DNA of 64,000 nucleotides from Melastoma dodecandrum (lineage: Eukaryota > Streptophyta > Magnoliopsida > Myrtales > Melastomataceae), in assembly GCA_029817715.1 (NCBI GenBank), contig JARUPY010000394.1, positions 1-64,000 on the forward strand. The letters run 5' to 3'. The notes under the pieces are model-generated. The model saw only the letters and a list, made by a program, of their open reading frames with translations. It had not been told where the DNA came from and did no database searches. Both the position numbers and the translations under genes were made by a program. Below, in pieces: positions 53,355 through 64,000 of the stretch (position 1 is the first letter of the stretch; each line of letters starts with the position of its first letter).

Positions 53355-54347
53355 GATTACGGAGAAAGAATATGGATAACTAGACATCAATCTATTGTGC
53401 TTACGGGGTTTATGGGATGCCTTTTTGGATAGTATCATCCCATTACGAAATGATGATGTAGAATCAAATTCGGATGATGATTATTATACTCCTAATGTAG
53501 ATGCATCATCCTCGCATGCAACTCCTCCTGTGCTGAAGAAGTAACATCGACACTCTTGCGAGCCTCGGATATTGAAAACTGAAGGCAAGTCTCCGATGCA
53601 ATCACAACTTACGGACCCAACACTTTTAGTTGATATACAAACCATATGGGCGACGAAGGACCAAGGCTCGTGCCGGTATAAATAGAAATGTTAGTGAAAA
53701 ACTTCGTCTTTTATGTGTACTATAACAATTCTATGTTTTGATGATATTTGGACTTTTATTATGGTTAGACATATTTAGAATTGTTATGAACATTTCTATT
53801 TGAGAATTGCATAATGTTATCTGTGAACATTTTCTTGTTGTGAAATGTTAATCTGTGAATGCATAGGGGTGTAGTATGCTTTCTCCCAAAATCTATCTGT
53901 TGGAAATCGTAACTTCAATTAGCGATTTCCTTGAGTGCTATTTAGAAATTGCTACTTACAGTAGCGATGATTTATTAAGGAACTCGCTGATTGAAGTAGC
54001 GTTAAGGAACTCTCTAATTGAAATCGCTAATTAGAGGCTAATTCCAAAAATTTCACTCTTATTCTATTGGAAATCCCTACTCTAAGTGGCGAGTTCCAAA
54101 GAAATCATTACTTAACGGAATGAAGAGGGCTCATTCCAAATATTTTACTAACTGTATAATTTACCATTCTTGGGAAATCGCTACTCCGAGTAATGATGTT
54201 GATGACTTTTACTAGAAAGGAAATCACTACTTGGAGTAGCGATTAATGTAATTTTGTTGCCATGTCCATCAAATCACTACTTGATGCAGCGATTCTAGTG
54301 GGACGAAGGAAGTCGAGACTTGAAGTAGCGACTTCCTTCTAATAGTG
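53355..54347. mobile_element. CACTA-like transposon end with subterminal palindrome array
   Basis: The right end TTCTAATAGTG (54337-54347) is the complement of CACTATTAGAA, a CACTA-type terminal sequence. Over 53900-54347 there are about ten copies of GAAATCGCTAC and GTAGCGATTTC-like motifs, many pairing as GAAATCACTACTTGGAGTAGCGATT hairpins. CACTA ends commonly carry such subterminal transposase-binding repeats. The left end is missing, cut by the Athila LTR junction. No transposase is readable. Confidence 0.55.
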
Positions 54348-55533
54348 AACTCACAATTTAAAGTAGCGAGTTAAGTAAGGGTATAAAAAAAAAGTTTTCG
54401 TACGAATATATTGTGAGTTTGGAAAAGAATTAGTTATATATGGTTAGAAATTTCAAATATATGGTCCGTAAGACGTTATAAAGAGACATTCAATTTATTA
54501 AAAAAATCCCTATTTTGAACAATGATACTCATAAAAGATTTTCTAAGATTCTTTTGAAATCTCACTTTGAAACTCAACAAATTAATGCTTTCTTTTAAAT
54601 TGCGATCTAGAATAACAACAATTAAAGAAAGTTGTAGTTCAAATATGAATCTGAACCGCGACTTAGGGCTGTAAATTAGTATTATAATTTTATGTTTCTA
54701 AAACTAACTTTATTATGGTACAAACCTTCATGATAAAATATTTAGAGATAGACCATAAAAGCTAAAAACCCATAGTCAAGGAATAAAAAATCTATTATTA
54801 ATATTATTATTATATTTTTATTTCAATTATATTTTAGGTTTATGAAATGAAAATAAATATTGTTTTGTTCTTACAACTTTTAGGTCGATGAGATCCTTAA
54901 ATTTGAAATTTGCTCTCCACATAAAGTTAAATTATTTTTGTATTAATATCCTATTTTACGTAACGCTCAACTTTTGTTTGGGAAATCAAATTTTCAATTC
55001 GTAAATGACTTCAGGATTGCTAAATACTTTTGTATTGCAGGGAACGAGGACAATAATAAACGACACAGTGCATAAACTAACAAATTGTTGCAAGTTAGTC
55101 GTGAAAATATTTTACGAAATTAAGCTTTAAGTTTTAAATTTCTTTGACTTATACTGATAAATAAGTGTTTATAATACCGATTTCGTTTACTAAAGTTTCG
55201 CTCGAAAAAATTTGAAAAAATCGGTGTAGAGAGAAGTTAGTGTTTCAGGTGAAATTGATGTTTGAAACATTAATTTACTTAAACGCCGAAAAGAACATTA
55301 GTGAAAGAATTATGAAACTATAAACCTTAGTCATAAAACAATTTACATACCAATGTTTTAAGAAAAACACCTACTAACAAACCACCATTAGGCCCGTAAG
55401 AGTTGCGGATGGAGCCCAAATGAAGCGGAGGCTGGATTGGGTCGGAAGGAGGAGGTTAGGGGAAGGAAAGGGAAGGGGTGATTTGCCATTCCTCTGCATT
55501 CTTCAAATAAATAAAATGTGAGGTAGATTTGGA
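54348..55533. other. AT-rich spacer and upstream region of the OBERON-like gene
   Basis: 54350-55380 is AT-rich with no gene or clear repeat. 55380-55812 is presumed promoter and 5' UTR: GA-rich at 55440-55480 and pyrimidine-rich at 55640-55680. No strong TATA box is placed with confidence. Confidence 0.45.
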
Positions 55534-55812
55534 TTGGAGGGGTTTGAGTCAAACTCGTCGTCTGGTATCGTGTCGTCCGTCAAAGGCACACGACCAAATT
55601 CATTTGAGTATTGTCCACAGGGAGGGAGAGCGTTGACTGTTATCTCTTCCTTTCTTTACCCCTTTCTTCTTCGTTGTTTCTCCAATCGATCAATCAATCC
55701 TATCCTTCCAGCAGGCACGCCATTTGCACTACCACCCCATCCCCTTCCCCTTCCTCAGGTGGCGGGGGAGGAGATCAATATTGGAGGAAACTGTTGCTTT
55801 GGCTACTCAGTC

Positions 55813-58800
55813 ATGAAGAGGTTTAGGTCCAGCGAGGATATCGACCACTATGCTCCTGACAAGGATAAGGACAAGGACAAAGACAAGCCCCCCTCCCATC
55901 GCCCCTTCTACTCCCCCAACAAGTCCTCCGACTCTCGCGGCAAGTCCCTCCTCTCCTACCGTTTCGAACGCGATCCCCCCGACCCTTTCAGGCTCTCGCG
56001 CAAGCGCTCCGACCACGACCTCCTCCGCAGGAAGACCTCCTCCGGTCCCCCTCTCCCCGACCGCTACTCCGACCGCCGGGCTCACTGCCCCGATTCCCTC
56101 GAAAGGGATGGCGTCGGCTCCTACCCCAGCAGTCGTGGTCTGCCCCACCGATCTGATGGCTTTTCCATCCCCAAGAAGGAGTTCCCCAAGGGTGTTAGGT
56201 CCGACCGCGACAGATCGAGGCGTGAGGGTAACTCCTCCTCTTCTTCTTCTTGGCACAGGATTGGGAACGCATCCAAGGACCTCGATGAGGCTAGGGATGG
56301 AAGAAGCGGGGGGCTCGCACTTGATAGGGAAAGGAAGGTTCTGAGGGACGGGAGGTCTCCTACTTGGTCTAAGGACTCAGGCAGCGATCAATCCAAGAGG
56401 GCTTTCCTCGATGTGAGCTGGAAGGTTAGGGGTAAGGATAAGGAGAAGTCGCCTGGTTTGTCCAGGGGTGATTCAGGCAGTGACCAACAGTCTAAGATGA
56501 GCTCCCCGCTTCTCAACCCGAGTGGTGTGAAGGCCGAGGAGAAGAAGGATGATGCCAAGGAGAAATCACCAAGCTGGTCGTGTGAGCAGTCTAGAAGCTT
56601 TGCTGCGAAGAGAAGTGCTGAGGAGCCCGTTGAGAGTGGGAGTAACAGCGAGATGGAAGAGGGTCAGCTAGAACCAGAAGATGCGGTTAAACCGGGATTG
56701 AAAAGTGATGGGACCACTGGCTATGACTCTGAAAATGGTTCAATGGAATTAACTAATCATGCGGGGCATCCTACTGAGAAGGAGGCAGGGATGGATGTTG
56801 GCAATGAATGTGCCGAAAAAAGTGGAGGCAAGGGGGTTTTTGGAACTGATAATGTTGAGGAAAGCGGGGAGAAAGAAGATGAGGTCATTCCAGATAAGTT
56901 GAAAAATTCTGTTGATGGAACTAGCAGAAGCGTGAGGGACGAAAGTGAAACTGAGTCTGATAGCGTCACAGGTAGGCATGGAGGCCTGCCAAAAGACGAG
57001 GTGGAGAGTTCAGGAATTCATTTTGTGCCCATGGAGGGAACTGATACAGATGCATTTTGCGGGAAGCCCTCAACAAATGAAGAGGGTGTAGAGAAGGATG
57101 CATCCATTGGTATAAAGCTCCCTGAAGAAGGTGAAGAAGCCCGGGAACTGCATCTGGGAAATCTGGAGGTTTCCAGGTTGCTCAAACATCAATCAGGACT
57201 TTCTGGAGAGCGACCAAGGCCTGTCCCCGTGGATAGAGGGAAAAGCGTCACGTTTGTACCAGTCAGTGTTGCTGATGGTGCTGGTGGTAGGGAATTGGTC
57301 AGGACAGATTCTAGAGGCATAACAACCAGTGGGAATCTTGATGAGGAAGGACCAAGTGCTCGGGGATTTGAGTTATTCTCTCGCTCGCCTGTTAGGAAGC
57401 CTGAGAAAGTTGACAATTCAGGTGTCATTGAGCGAAAGGATGATAAGATGGAGATGGAGCCTCTTGATCTCTCTCTTAGCTTGCCGAATGTGCTGTTGCC
57501 TATTGGTGCAAGGGATGTTGTGGTGGCTCCTGCGTCACCTAGTCAAGGACGAAGTTTGCAGTCATGGTCCAGTTTCCGTACCATCTCAGAAGGCTTCACA
57601 GCATCCATCTCTTGCTCGGGCTCCCAGTCGTTTTTCCACAATCCCAGTTGTTCCCTTACTCAGAATTCTCTTGACTTTGAACAGTCAGTTAAAAGTAGGC
57701 CATTGTTTCAGGGAGTTGATTGGCAGGCTCTTGCTCAAAGTGAATCAAAGCATAATGAACCTGCTTTTCAAGGGACGGTGAGCAATGGGAACGGCTATCT
57801 TCACCATCAGTCTCAGGCATTGAAGGTCAATTCAAACAACAGTCAGCCCTCACATGGCCTGAATCTTAGGGTATTGGAAGGGAGCTCTGGAACACCCAAT
57901 GGACTAGATAGGCAGTTGAGCTTACACAGGCAAGCTTCAGATGGCAGGACAAAACTCCACGATGATGAAGTGAAGTCCCCTTCACAGAGTGCTGGGTCTC
58001 ATGAAATGGGAACAATGCAGCCTTTTGAATGGAAGCAAAGAACTGGTGGTAATTATAGTGGTAGCTTATACTGGAGCAGCAGCCAGAATGCTCGTGAACA
58101 AATGTTGAGTAGTTCTGAATTAATTGAGTCGCTCATTGAGAAGATAGTTTCGGAACCGCTGTCAGAAATGGCTGGGAAATTTCATGAAATGCAAGGAGAA
58201 GTTTTAACACGTCTAAAGGAGAGTGTATATGAGATGATGGTCTCTCCCGATAAACGTAGGAGGCTGTTGCTTTTGAAAGAAGCGTTACAAGAGCGGCCAG
58301 ACTTTACTATGGAAATGTTGTTAAAATGCCATCGCTCTCAACTGGAGATCATGGTTGCTCTGAAAACTGAACAGAGTGAATTTCTTCGTCGGCAGACTAC
58401 TTTGTCAACTTCTGATTTGGCCGAGGTCTTTCTGAATATGAGATGCAGAAATGTTGACTGTCGAAGTCCTCTGCCTGTAAATGAGTGCGATTGCAAGGTT
58501 TGTGTGAGGAAAACTGGCTTTTGCAGTGAGTGCATGTGCCTACTCTGCTTCAAATTTGACATGGCATCAAATACGTGTAGTTGGGTTGGTTGTGACCTGT
58601 GTCTTCATTGGTGCCATGTTGATTGTGCTATACGTGAATCTTATATTAGAAATGGACCTAGTGCATCTGGGACACTGGTAACCAGTGAGGTGCAATTCTA
58701 TTGTGTTGCTTGTGATCATCCTTCTGAGATGTTTGGGTTTGTCAAGGATGTTTTCCAAAATTTTGCCAAGGAATGGAGTGCTGAGAATTTTCGCCGAGAA

Positions 58801-60253
58801 CTAGAATATGTTCGAAGAATTTTCCATTATAGCAAGGACGTGAGAGGAAGATGGCTGTATGGATTTGCTGATCAGATGTTGGGGAGATTGGCTGATAAAG
58901 CCAACCTTCCTGAGGTGTACAATCATGTTGTTACTTTGTTGAAAGGTATGCCATCTGCTACAGCTTTGTTTTCTAGGGTCTTGCTTGGCATTTTCTTTTT
59001 AATAGAATATCCTCAATAGATATTATCTTCGTCTTCGTTATGATTTTCATTGCTCATTAATTGGCTTGGAAAATGGCAAAGTCGGGACATACAAAGAGTG
59101 ATTCTGAATGCTAATGACAGCTGCTTTGATTGTCATATTTATGGAGGTACACATTTCTGGATATGAAAAGCCTTAGCCGTTTTGATGTTGCAGTCGCAAT
59201 TTTAATGCATGGAATTAAACTCTATATAAATATTTGTCAGTACATCCTCCAACTTCTGCACCGTCAGGGAAATGCTTTGCTCATTGGGAATCGTGTGAAT
59301 GATTTACTTGGTCGTGTTTGGTCTTTTATATATATGGACATGGAGACATACACAACTATATCTCTGCAAGCACATTATAGGATGATATCCAATGCTTTTG
59401 GAAGTCCTGATCTGAATTCGTATGACATTTGTTACCATTTCTAGTTTATGGTTTTTGTTACTGTGGTTTGACGGATTTTTCAAGCCTCTAATGCATATGG
59501 TGCACTGCCGTGTTTCTTTGTTGCATTTCGTCACTCCGGACGATCAGGCTGGAAGAAGTTAAAGAAAATCTTCTTATTGGGCTTGAATAAAGAAAATACG
59601 ATAGCAATTATGGGTCTCTGTGGCTGCATTTCCTTGCAATTTAGACCAAGTAAACCTTAAACGGCAGAAGGAATGAAATCTCGTTCGTTGTGATTACAGA
59701 AACAGATCCCACAAAATTTGTTAATGAGCTGGACGCCCGCATGGACAGCAGAAAGGAGAAGAACGCAGTAGCTGGACCTAGCCAGGATGTATCGTGGCTC
59801 AAGGCTGTTATTGCAGATAAGAATCTACAAGGGGAGCGTATAGCCATTGATATTCCTGTGAACAATTTGGTTCGAAATGAGCGAATCGTCTTGGATTCAG
59901 TCACACTGAGTGATATGGAAGGACCACTATTCGATGAATTGGAAAGCATTGTGCGAATCAAACACGCGGAAGCGAAAATGTTTCAAGCAAGAGCAGATGA
60001 TGCCCGGAGAGAAGCAGAGGGCTTAAGACGCATCGCGGTTGCAAAGAACGAGAAAACTGAAGAGGAGTTCAGGGCCAGGATTGCAAAATTGCGGTTGACC
60101 GAGGCAGAGGAAGTGCGGAAGCAGAAGTCTGAGGATCTCCAGGCATTAGAAAGATCTCATCGGGAGTATTCGAACATGAAAATCAGGATGGAAGCAGATA
60201 TTAAAGATTTATTGTTGAAAATGGAAGCTACGAAGCGTGATATGGCGCCTTGA
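55813..60253 (+). CDS. OBERON/TITANIA-type PHD-finger protein (1228 aa)
   Basis: The coding sequence joins 55813-58945 and 59700-60253 across a GT...AG intron. AAAG|GTATGC meets TTACAG|AAACAG and restores K-E-T-D-P in frame. The start MKRFRSSEDIDHY is the family's usual N-terminus. An in-frame ATG at 55534 would add 93 residues that look like translated 5' UTR. Residues 16-25 are an Asp-Lys repeat, and about 30-850 are Ser/Arg- and charge-rich and probably disordered. The OBERON PHD finger spans about 877-970 (CRNVDCRSPLPVNECDCKVC to FYCVACDH, Cys/His pattern complete). The C-terminal exon is a long coiled coil (RRIAVAKNEKTEEEFRARIA). Arabidopsis OBE3/TTA2 and OBE4/TTA1 are nuclear proteins of similar length, needed to establish and maintain root and shoot meristems. 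The reading frame is intact, GC-richer at the 5' end, and very likely functional. Confidence 0.95.
58946..59699 (+). other. Intron of the OBERON-like gene
   Basis: Begins GTATGC and ends TGATTACAG. Open frames inside it (for example 59130-59444) have no family and the intron is needed to join the coiled-coil exon in frame. An unspliced transcript would end at TAG 59017, adding 24 unrelated residues after the PHD region and losing the coiled coil. Confidence 0.8.
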
Positions 60254-60790
60254 CAATGTAATAACACCATCTGACTTGTTAGGACCCCAACTCCCCGTTT
60301 TGTGAGGGTAAGTTTGACCAGCTGATGTTGTGATGCATAAAAATGTTCATTGTTTCTTAGTTTAGGATATTGTCATTAGCAGCATCACGGTTTGTCTGGT
60401 AATCGGGCCAGAATCTGTACATCGCTGCAAAGCATCTACTTGTTGTCCACATGCAACTTGAGGGGTTGAGATGTCTCCATCCTTCATAGGCCCGCTTGAG
60501 GCAATATTTATCGCTCTACTTTTTCTAACATGGATCATGTTACATTAATTCAGGTAAGTTGTTCCATTCCGTTTCCATTGGCGTCTGATTTTGTGATTTC
60601 AAGTTTCAACCTACAAGTTAGTTTATGATGATTGTACGGTTAGTTCTAAAAATAATTATCGAAATACAGTCAAAGTTTTAAAAATTACGTATATGCGTTT
60701 CATGTGGCGGGTTTCGAAAACCCATTTTTCCAGTTACACAAGAGACGGCACAATTGGAAAATCCAATTGTTGCGCGTCATCAACGCAACA
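60254..60790 (+). other. 3' UTR and flank of the OBERON-like gene
   Basis: No coding sequence. Gene-like composition continues to about 60560, and AT-richer DNA follows until the Athila-like LTR begins. Confidence 0.5.
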
Positions 60791-62029
60791 AAAATAAATT
60801 CATATTTCAACCTAACTAAAATAGCAAGGGGAAGCAATAGTTGATCCCACCGAGAATTGTATTGACAAATTACTCTTAGTGTCGTTCTCGACAATCGGTT
60901 GAGGTTAAGTAGAAAGGAAAGTTGAATTTAAATAAAAGCAAGAAATAAAAGAAAACAAATAAGATTCTTATGCACCCAATCCCCTTCTTTCTAAACCTAC
61001 CAAATTATTAGAATTGCTAACATAAGTTGTTAGTCTCTCCCCATAGTCCTCCCGAACATCCGGAAACGTACCACCATGTATCGAATTCCCTACTCTATTC
61101 CTAGGCAAGGAACTAGTGTGACCCATTATATTTAAACATTATATAGTTACCTAAGGTGTTCCTGTCTATCCCTATCATTCACACTAAAGCCCAGTTTCCC
61201 AACACGGAGACTTCTTAAGCTATTCAATTCCAAATCTAACCTAGACTACCCTCCCTAGTCTCCCTAGGTTATCAAATCAATGCTAATGGATGATCAATCA
61301 CTTAACATGCATTAAGAACAAAATTGGATAAACAATTAATAAAAATCCTAATCACATAAAGGAAAAATGGTTCACGAATTACATAGAAACACAAGGTTCC
61401 ATCATAGCTCAAGAAAAACGAATTAGTTCATAACTAAAGTAAACGAAAACATAAAATCAAATCCAAAAGTAATCGGCATAAAGTAAACAAAGAAAATAGG
61501 GTTGGTGGAAATTGCCTCCATCGTCGGCTCTTGTCTCCAATAGCCTCCTAGGTCGAATCTCCCTCCAAGGGATTTAACAAAAAAAGTCTTTATATATGTC
61601 CTAAAAGTACCTCTAGAAAATCTAAAAAAATCTGCAAATGAAATATTCTCAGCATCCGTTCTTGTAGTTGCGCAAAAATTTGGTGAAGCTGCACAAACTG
61701 TTCTGTCCCCTGGCTAACCCTTCGCTGTAGCTGCACTGAACTCCGTTGCAGCTGCACCGAGTGTTTGGCCTCCTCTCTTGCGTCTCGTGCAGCTGCAGTG
61801 ATTTTGTTGCAGCTGCATCGACCATTTGGATCCAACTTCTTCATGGCTCCTCCTTCCATCTTCAACTCATCTTCCTCTCATTTTAACTACCAACACAAAC
61901 AAAGTATACAGAAATGAGGAGACATTAAAGCAACCAAAATATATAACAATTAAATGACTAAAATGCCTAAAACTAACCAAAATCAAGTCTAAAACATGAT
62001 CCTTTAACTCTATTTTCATAGAGTTATCA
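60790..62029 (-). repeat. Athila-like LTR (left boundary approximate)
   Basis: The outer end is TGATAACTC on the minus strand at 62029, directly followed by a polypurine tract. Internal blocks (GGAACTAGTGTGACCCATTAT, CCTAAGGTGTTCC, AATTAGTTCATAAC) match the LTR at 24801-26703 in order. A set of GCAGCTGCA palindromes occupies 61650-61825. The left boundary lies somewhere in 60770-60830 by analogy with the other LTRs. Confidence 0.7.
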
Positions 62030-62045
62030 CGCCCACAAACCTAAC
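62030..62045 (-). other. Polypurine tract of Athila-like element
   Basis: Minus-strand GTTAGGTTTGTGGGCG adjoins the TG of the LTR, corresponding to the tract at 44440-44452. It is followed on the right by GCTAGGGCTAGCAAA-type sequence, as in the other element. Confidence 0.75.
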
Positions 62046-63400
62046 TTTTGCTAGCCCTAGAGCAAAATTAATAAAAATAAGCTCAAACGACACTCCTCAG
62101 ACAACCCAGGTTACTCAATCATGTAACATCTTGATCAACCTCTCATATATGACTGCAAACTTCCTGTGTAGTTATATTTCATTCACCACTAGTGTGCTTA
62201 GTCAACACATCTCACAATAAATATTTTCATCTCAGTAAGCAAATCCACACTCCAAATAGTTAATGGCAACCAAATGACTCGAAATGACTACTACGAACCA
62301 CTCTCTCCACTCATCAATGGTTCTATAACTTTTCATTACATAACTTCATTTTTTTTAGGTTGGATGACTCTGGATATTGATGCGGAAACACCCAGCAAAG
62401 TATAACCTAAACAAATTAAGAACAAACCCGAACAAGGTCTGGATAGAACAACCTCGAACCCGGATACAGCGATGGCACCACCGTGAACGAAAAGGCTGCG
62501 AAAACACTCTCAACTCACCACACTTAGATTCTAGGCTAAGTGATACAGAGAAAAGAAAGAACCACTCAATTTTATATCCCCCAAAAAATCTCTCCTTCTC
62601 CTTCAGCATATAACCCTTTAAAAGCCTTTGAAGAGAGAATTCTAGACAAACTGCTCTAAATGCACTAAATGCACTCCCCACTAACCCCTTAATCAATCCC
62701 CCACTACCACCATCCCACTAACTTCATAAATGACTCAATTTAAGACTCTAATGCTTCAAATTCGTCCTTCCATGGGCTGGGTCTTAAGTAGGGGTCTCTA
62801 CTTCTCCAAAATGCTTCAAACTTGCCCTAATGAAGCATTACTTGGTCCAATCCACTCCAGCACATTAGAGGCCACAACTTCCTCATTGATTATAACTTCT
62901 TCGATCTAGTTGTAGTGCGCATAAGATGTATCATCAAATTCTTGTAAAAACTCGTGTAACGAATTCTTGATCAGTGACTCACAGTCCAGTTGGACCAAGG
63001 TATTAGGTGATAGGGCACACCCCTTAGATCGATCACTCAAGCAAGTAGGAAGACTCGCTCAATAAGTACATAATCAGACATTCTTCTTCTTTTTTACGAC
63101 GTATTAAACCTGAACAGTGGTACTCGGAGCCTTGGCAAACCCCTTTTTTTCTTTTATTTTTCAACACATATACCAAGTGTCAAGAGATATTCCAAGTGTT
63201 TCTTATCATCACTAGTCACCATTCATTCTAAGAAGACGTAGGCCTGTTGCAGCTAAGTACGCTTCCTACTGGGACATCTGATAACGAATCAAAAAAAAAT
63301 AAACAAACTAGACTTAGAACTTCATACTTCCACGCATTAGGAGTGCAAACCTTAGCCTCTATTGAAGAACCACCTATGCTAGAGCTCAAATAATTTTCAC
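62046..63400 (-). other. Athila-like 3' region interrupted by an LTR-like insertion
   Basis: 62046-62350 and about 62870-63250 match the 3' untranslated region at 44453-45100 of the larger Athila-like element (for example GGTACTCGGAGCCTTGG at 63119). Between them 62356-62870 has no counterpart there and looks like an inserted solo LTR, perhaps copia: GATGCGGAAACACC near one end, CCACTCCAGCA near the other. Its exact ends and target duplication could not be fixed. No ORF2 coding sequence is seen before the strand change at about 63470. Confidence 0.5.
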
Positions 63401-63499
63401 GACATCTAACGCACGCTTATATCGGTCTTTCTAATACTTTTCATGTCACCACCTCTACAGAGCAAGCAGACCAAGAGGAAGAGATTTAGGTTGGATGAT

Positions 63500-64000
63500 C
63501 GCAGAATTTTGAGGAATTAGCCATTCGGTGTTAATGCACAAGATCATCTTGGAAGATAACTATAAAGTTTCGGCCAAAGTTCAAAGGCAACCTAACCCAA
63601 ATATGAAGGAAGTAGTGAAGAAGAAGATAATCAAATGGTTAGATGCACGTATTATTTTTCCGATTTCTCACAATTCGTAGGTAAGTCCTGTGCAGTGTGC
63701 CGAAAAAGGGGGGGCATGACATTAGTTGCCAATGAGAAGAACGAGCTCATACCAACACGAACAGTGACTAGAAGGTGTGCAGGCAACAAGGAAGGATCAT
63801 TTTCTCCTTCCGTTTATTGACCAAATGATCGACAAATTGGCAAGTAAGAAGTTCTATTGTTTCCTTAATGGGTATTCCAGATACAACCAAATTTTGATTG
63901 CTCTAGAAGACCAAGAGACGACAACCTTTACATGCCCGTATGGGTCTTTCGCTTTTCGTCAAAATGTCGTTTCAATTGTGCAATGCGCCGTCTATTTTTC
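63500..64000 (+). pseudogene. Athila-like RT fragment, + strand, runs off the window
   Basis: The + strand reads HKIILEDNYKVSAKVQRQPN, MKEVVKKKIIKWLDARIIFP, SPVQCAEKGGMTLVANEKNE, IDKLASKKFYCFLNGYSRYN and ALEDQETTTFTCPYGSFAFR. This is block for block the same region as 49480-49970 of the minus-strand element, with several shifts and a stop after ISHNS. It is in the opposite orientation to the Athila-like LTR on its left, so it belongs to another copy or to an inverted segment. Confidence 0.85.

Noticed and set aside
53208..53438. 76-codon minus-strand frame as a gene
   Set aside because: It starts across the LTR/CACTA junction and reads LTR U3 sequence; a matching frame occurs in the other LTR (44054-44320).
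55534..55812. Using ATG 55534 as the start of the OBERON-like protein
   Set aside because: Family members begin with M-K-R-x-R-S-S at 55813. The upstream residues look like translated pyrimidine-rich UTR. Kept only as a finding.
55807..56344. Long frames antisense and alternate to the OBERON-like 5' exon (149 and 164 codons)
   Set aside because: Shadows caused by the GC-rich, stop-poor 5' coding sequence.
59130..59444. 104-codon frame as a separate gene
   Set aside because: It lies wholly inside the OBERON-like intron, has no family resemblance, and the flanking splice sites restore the correct frame.

Overview
This is nuclear DNA from a flowering plant, probably a eudicot. It has two intron-containing host genes with plant-type splice sites and orthology, set in about 50 kb of nested, decayed LTR retrotransposons (Ty1/copia, Ty3/gypsy chromovirus-like, Tat/Ogre-like and Athila-like) plus small DNA transposons. 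I cannot name the species. No rRNA, convincing tRNA gene, CRISPR array or prokaryotic operon is visible.

Layout. 0.3-2.7 kb: decayed + strand copia pol. 2.7-8.7 kb: unassigned repeat-like DNA with one diverged gypsy LTR piece. 8.8-11.8 kb: heavily mutated minus-strand gypsy pol (Tat-like), then a 50-58 bp tandem array at 12.06-12.26 kb. 13.0-18.8 kb: two chromovirus-like relatives joined in opposite orientation, a + strand LTR-PBS-gag piece meeting a minus-strand element that keeps LTR, PBS, gag, RT, RNase H and part of integrase. 18.8-24.0 kb: unassigned. 24.0-26.7 kb: Athila-like gag, PBS and LTR (minus), with a 445 bp hAT-type MITE inside the LTR. 27.06-27.79 kb: Mutator-type MITE with a 9 bp target duplication and a core of degenerate telomere-like repeats.

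28.9-35.0 kb: host gene 1, minus strand, a SAM-dependent methyltransferase of the NDUFAF7/DUF185 family (mitochondrial complex I assembly factor-like). Thirteen exons join in perfect phase; only the first coding exon is uncertain. 35.4-38.9 kb: + strand Tat-like LTR, PBS, broken gag and a mutated protease. 39-42.4 kb: AT-rich and LTR-like DNA with 9 bp repeat arrays. 42.4-43.25 kb: a piece of the same chromovirus-like family, interrupted by a 10.1 kb Athila-like element (43.25-53.35 kb, minus). That element keeps gag, protease, RT, RNase H, integrase and the second ORF. It also carries, between integrase and ORF2, an approximately 80-codon piece of a host UDP-glycosyltransferase. 53.36-54.35 kb: CACTA-like terminus with an array of short palindromes.

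55.8-60.25 kb: host gene 2, + strand, an OBERON/TITANIA PHD-finger protein (two coding exons, 1228 aa). 60.8-63.4 kb: another Athila-like LTR and 3' region (minus), split by an inserted LTR-like segment. 63.5-64.0 kb: an Athila-like RT fragment on the + strand, running off the window.

The two host genes show no obvious pathway link: one is probably mitochondrial, the other a nuclear meristem regulator. The rest records repeated insertion, deletion and inversion, with host-gene capture by an Athila-like element as the most notable event.
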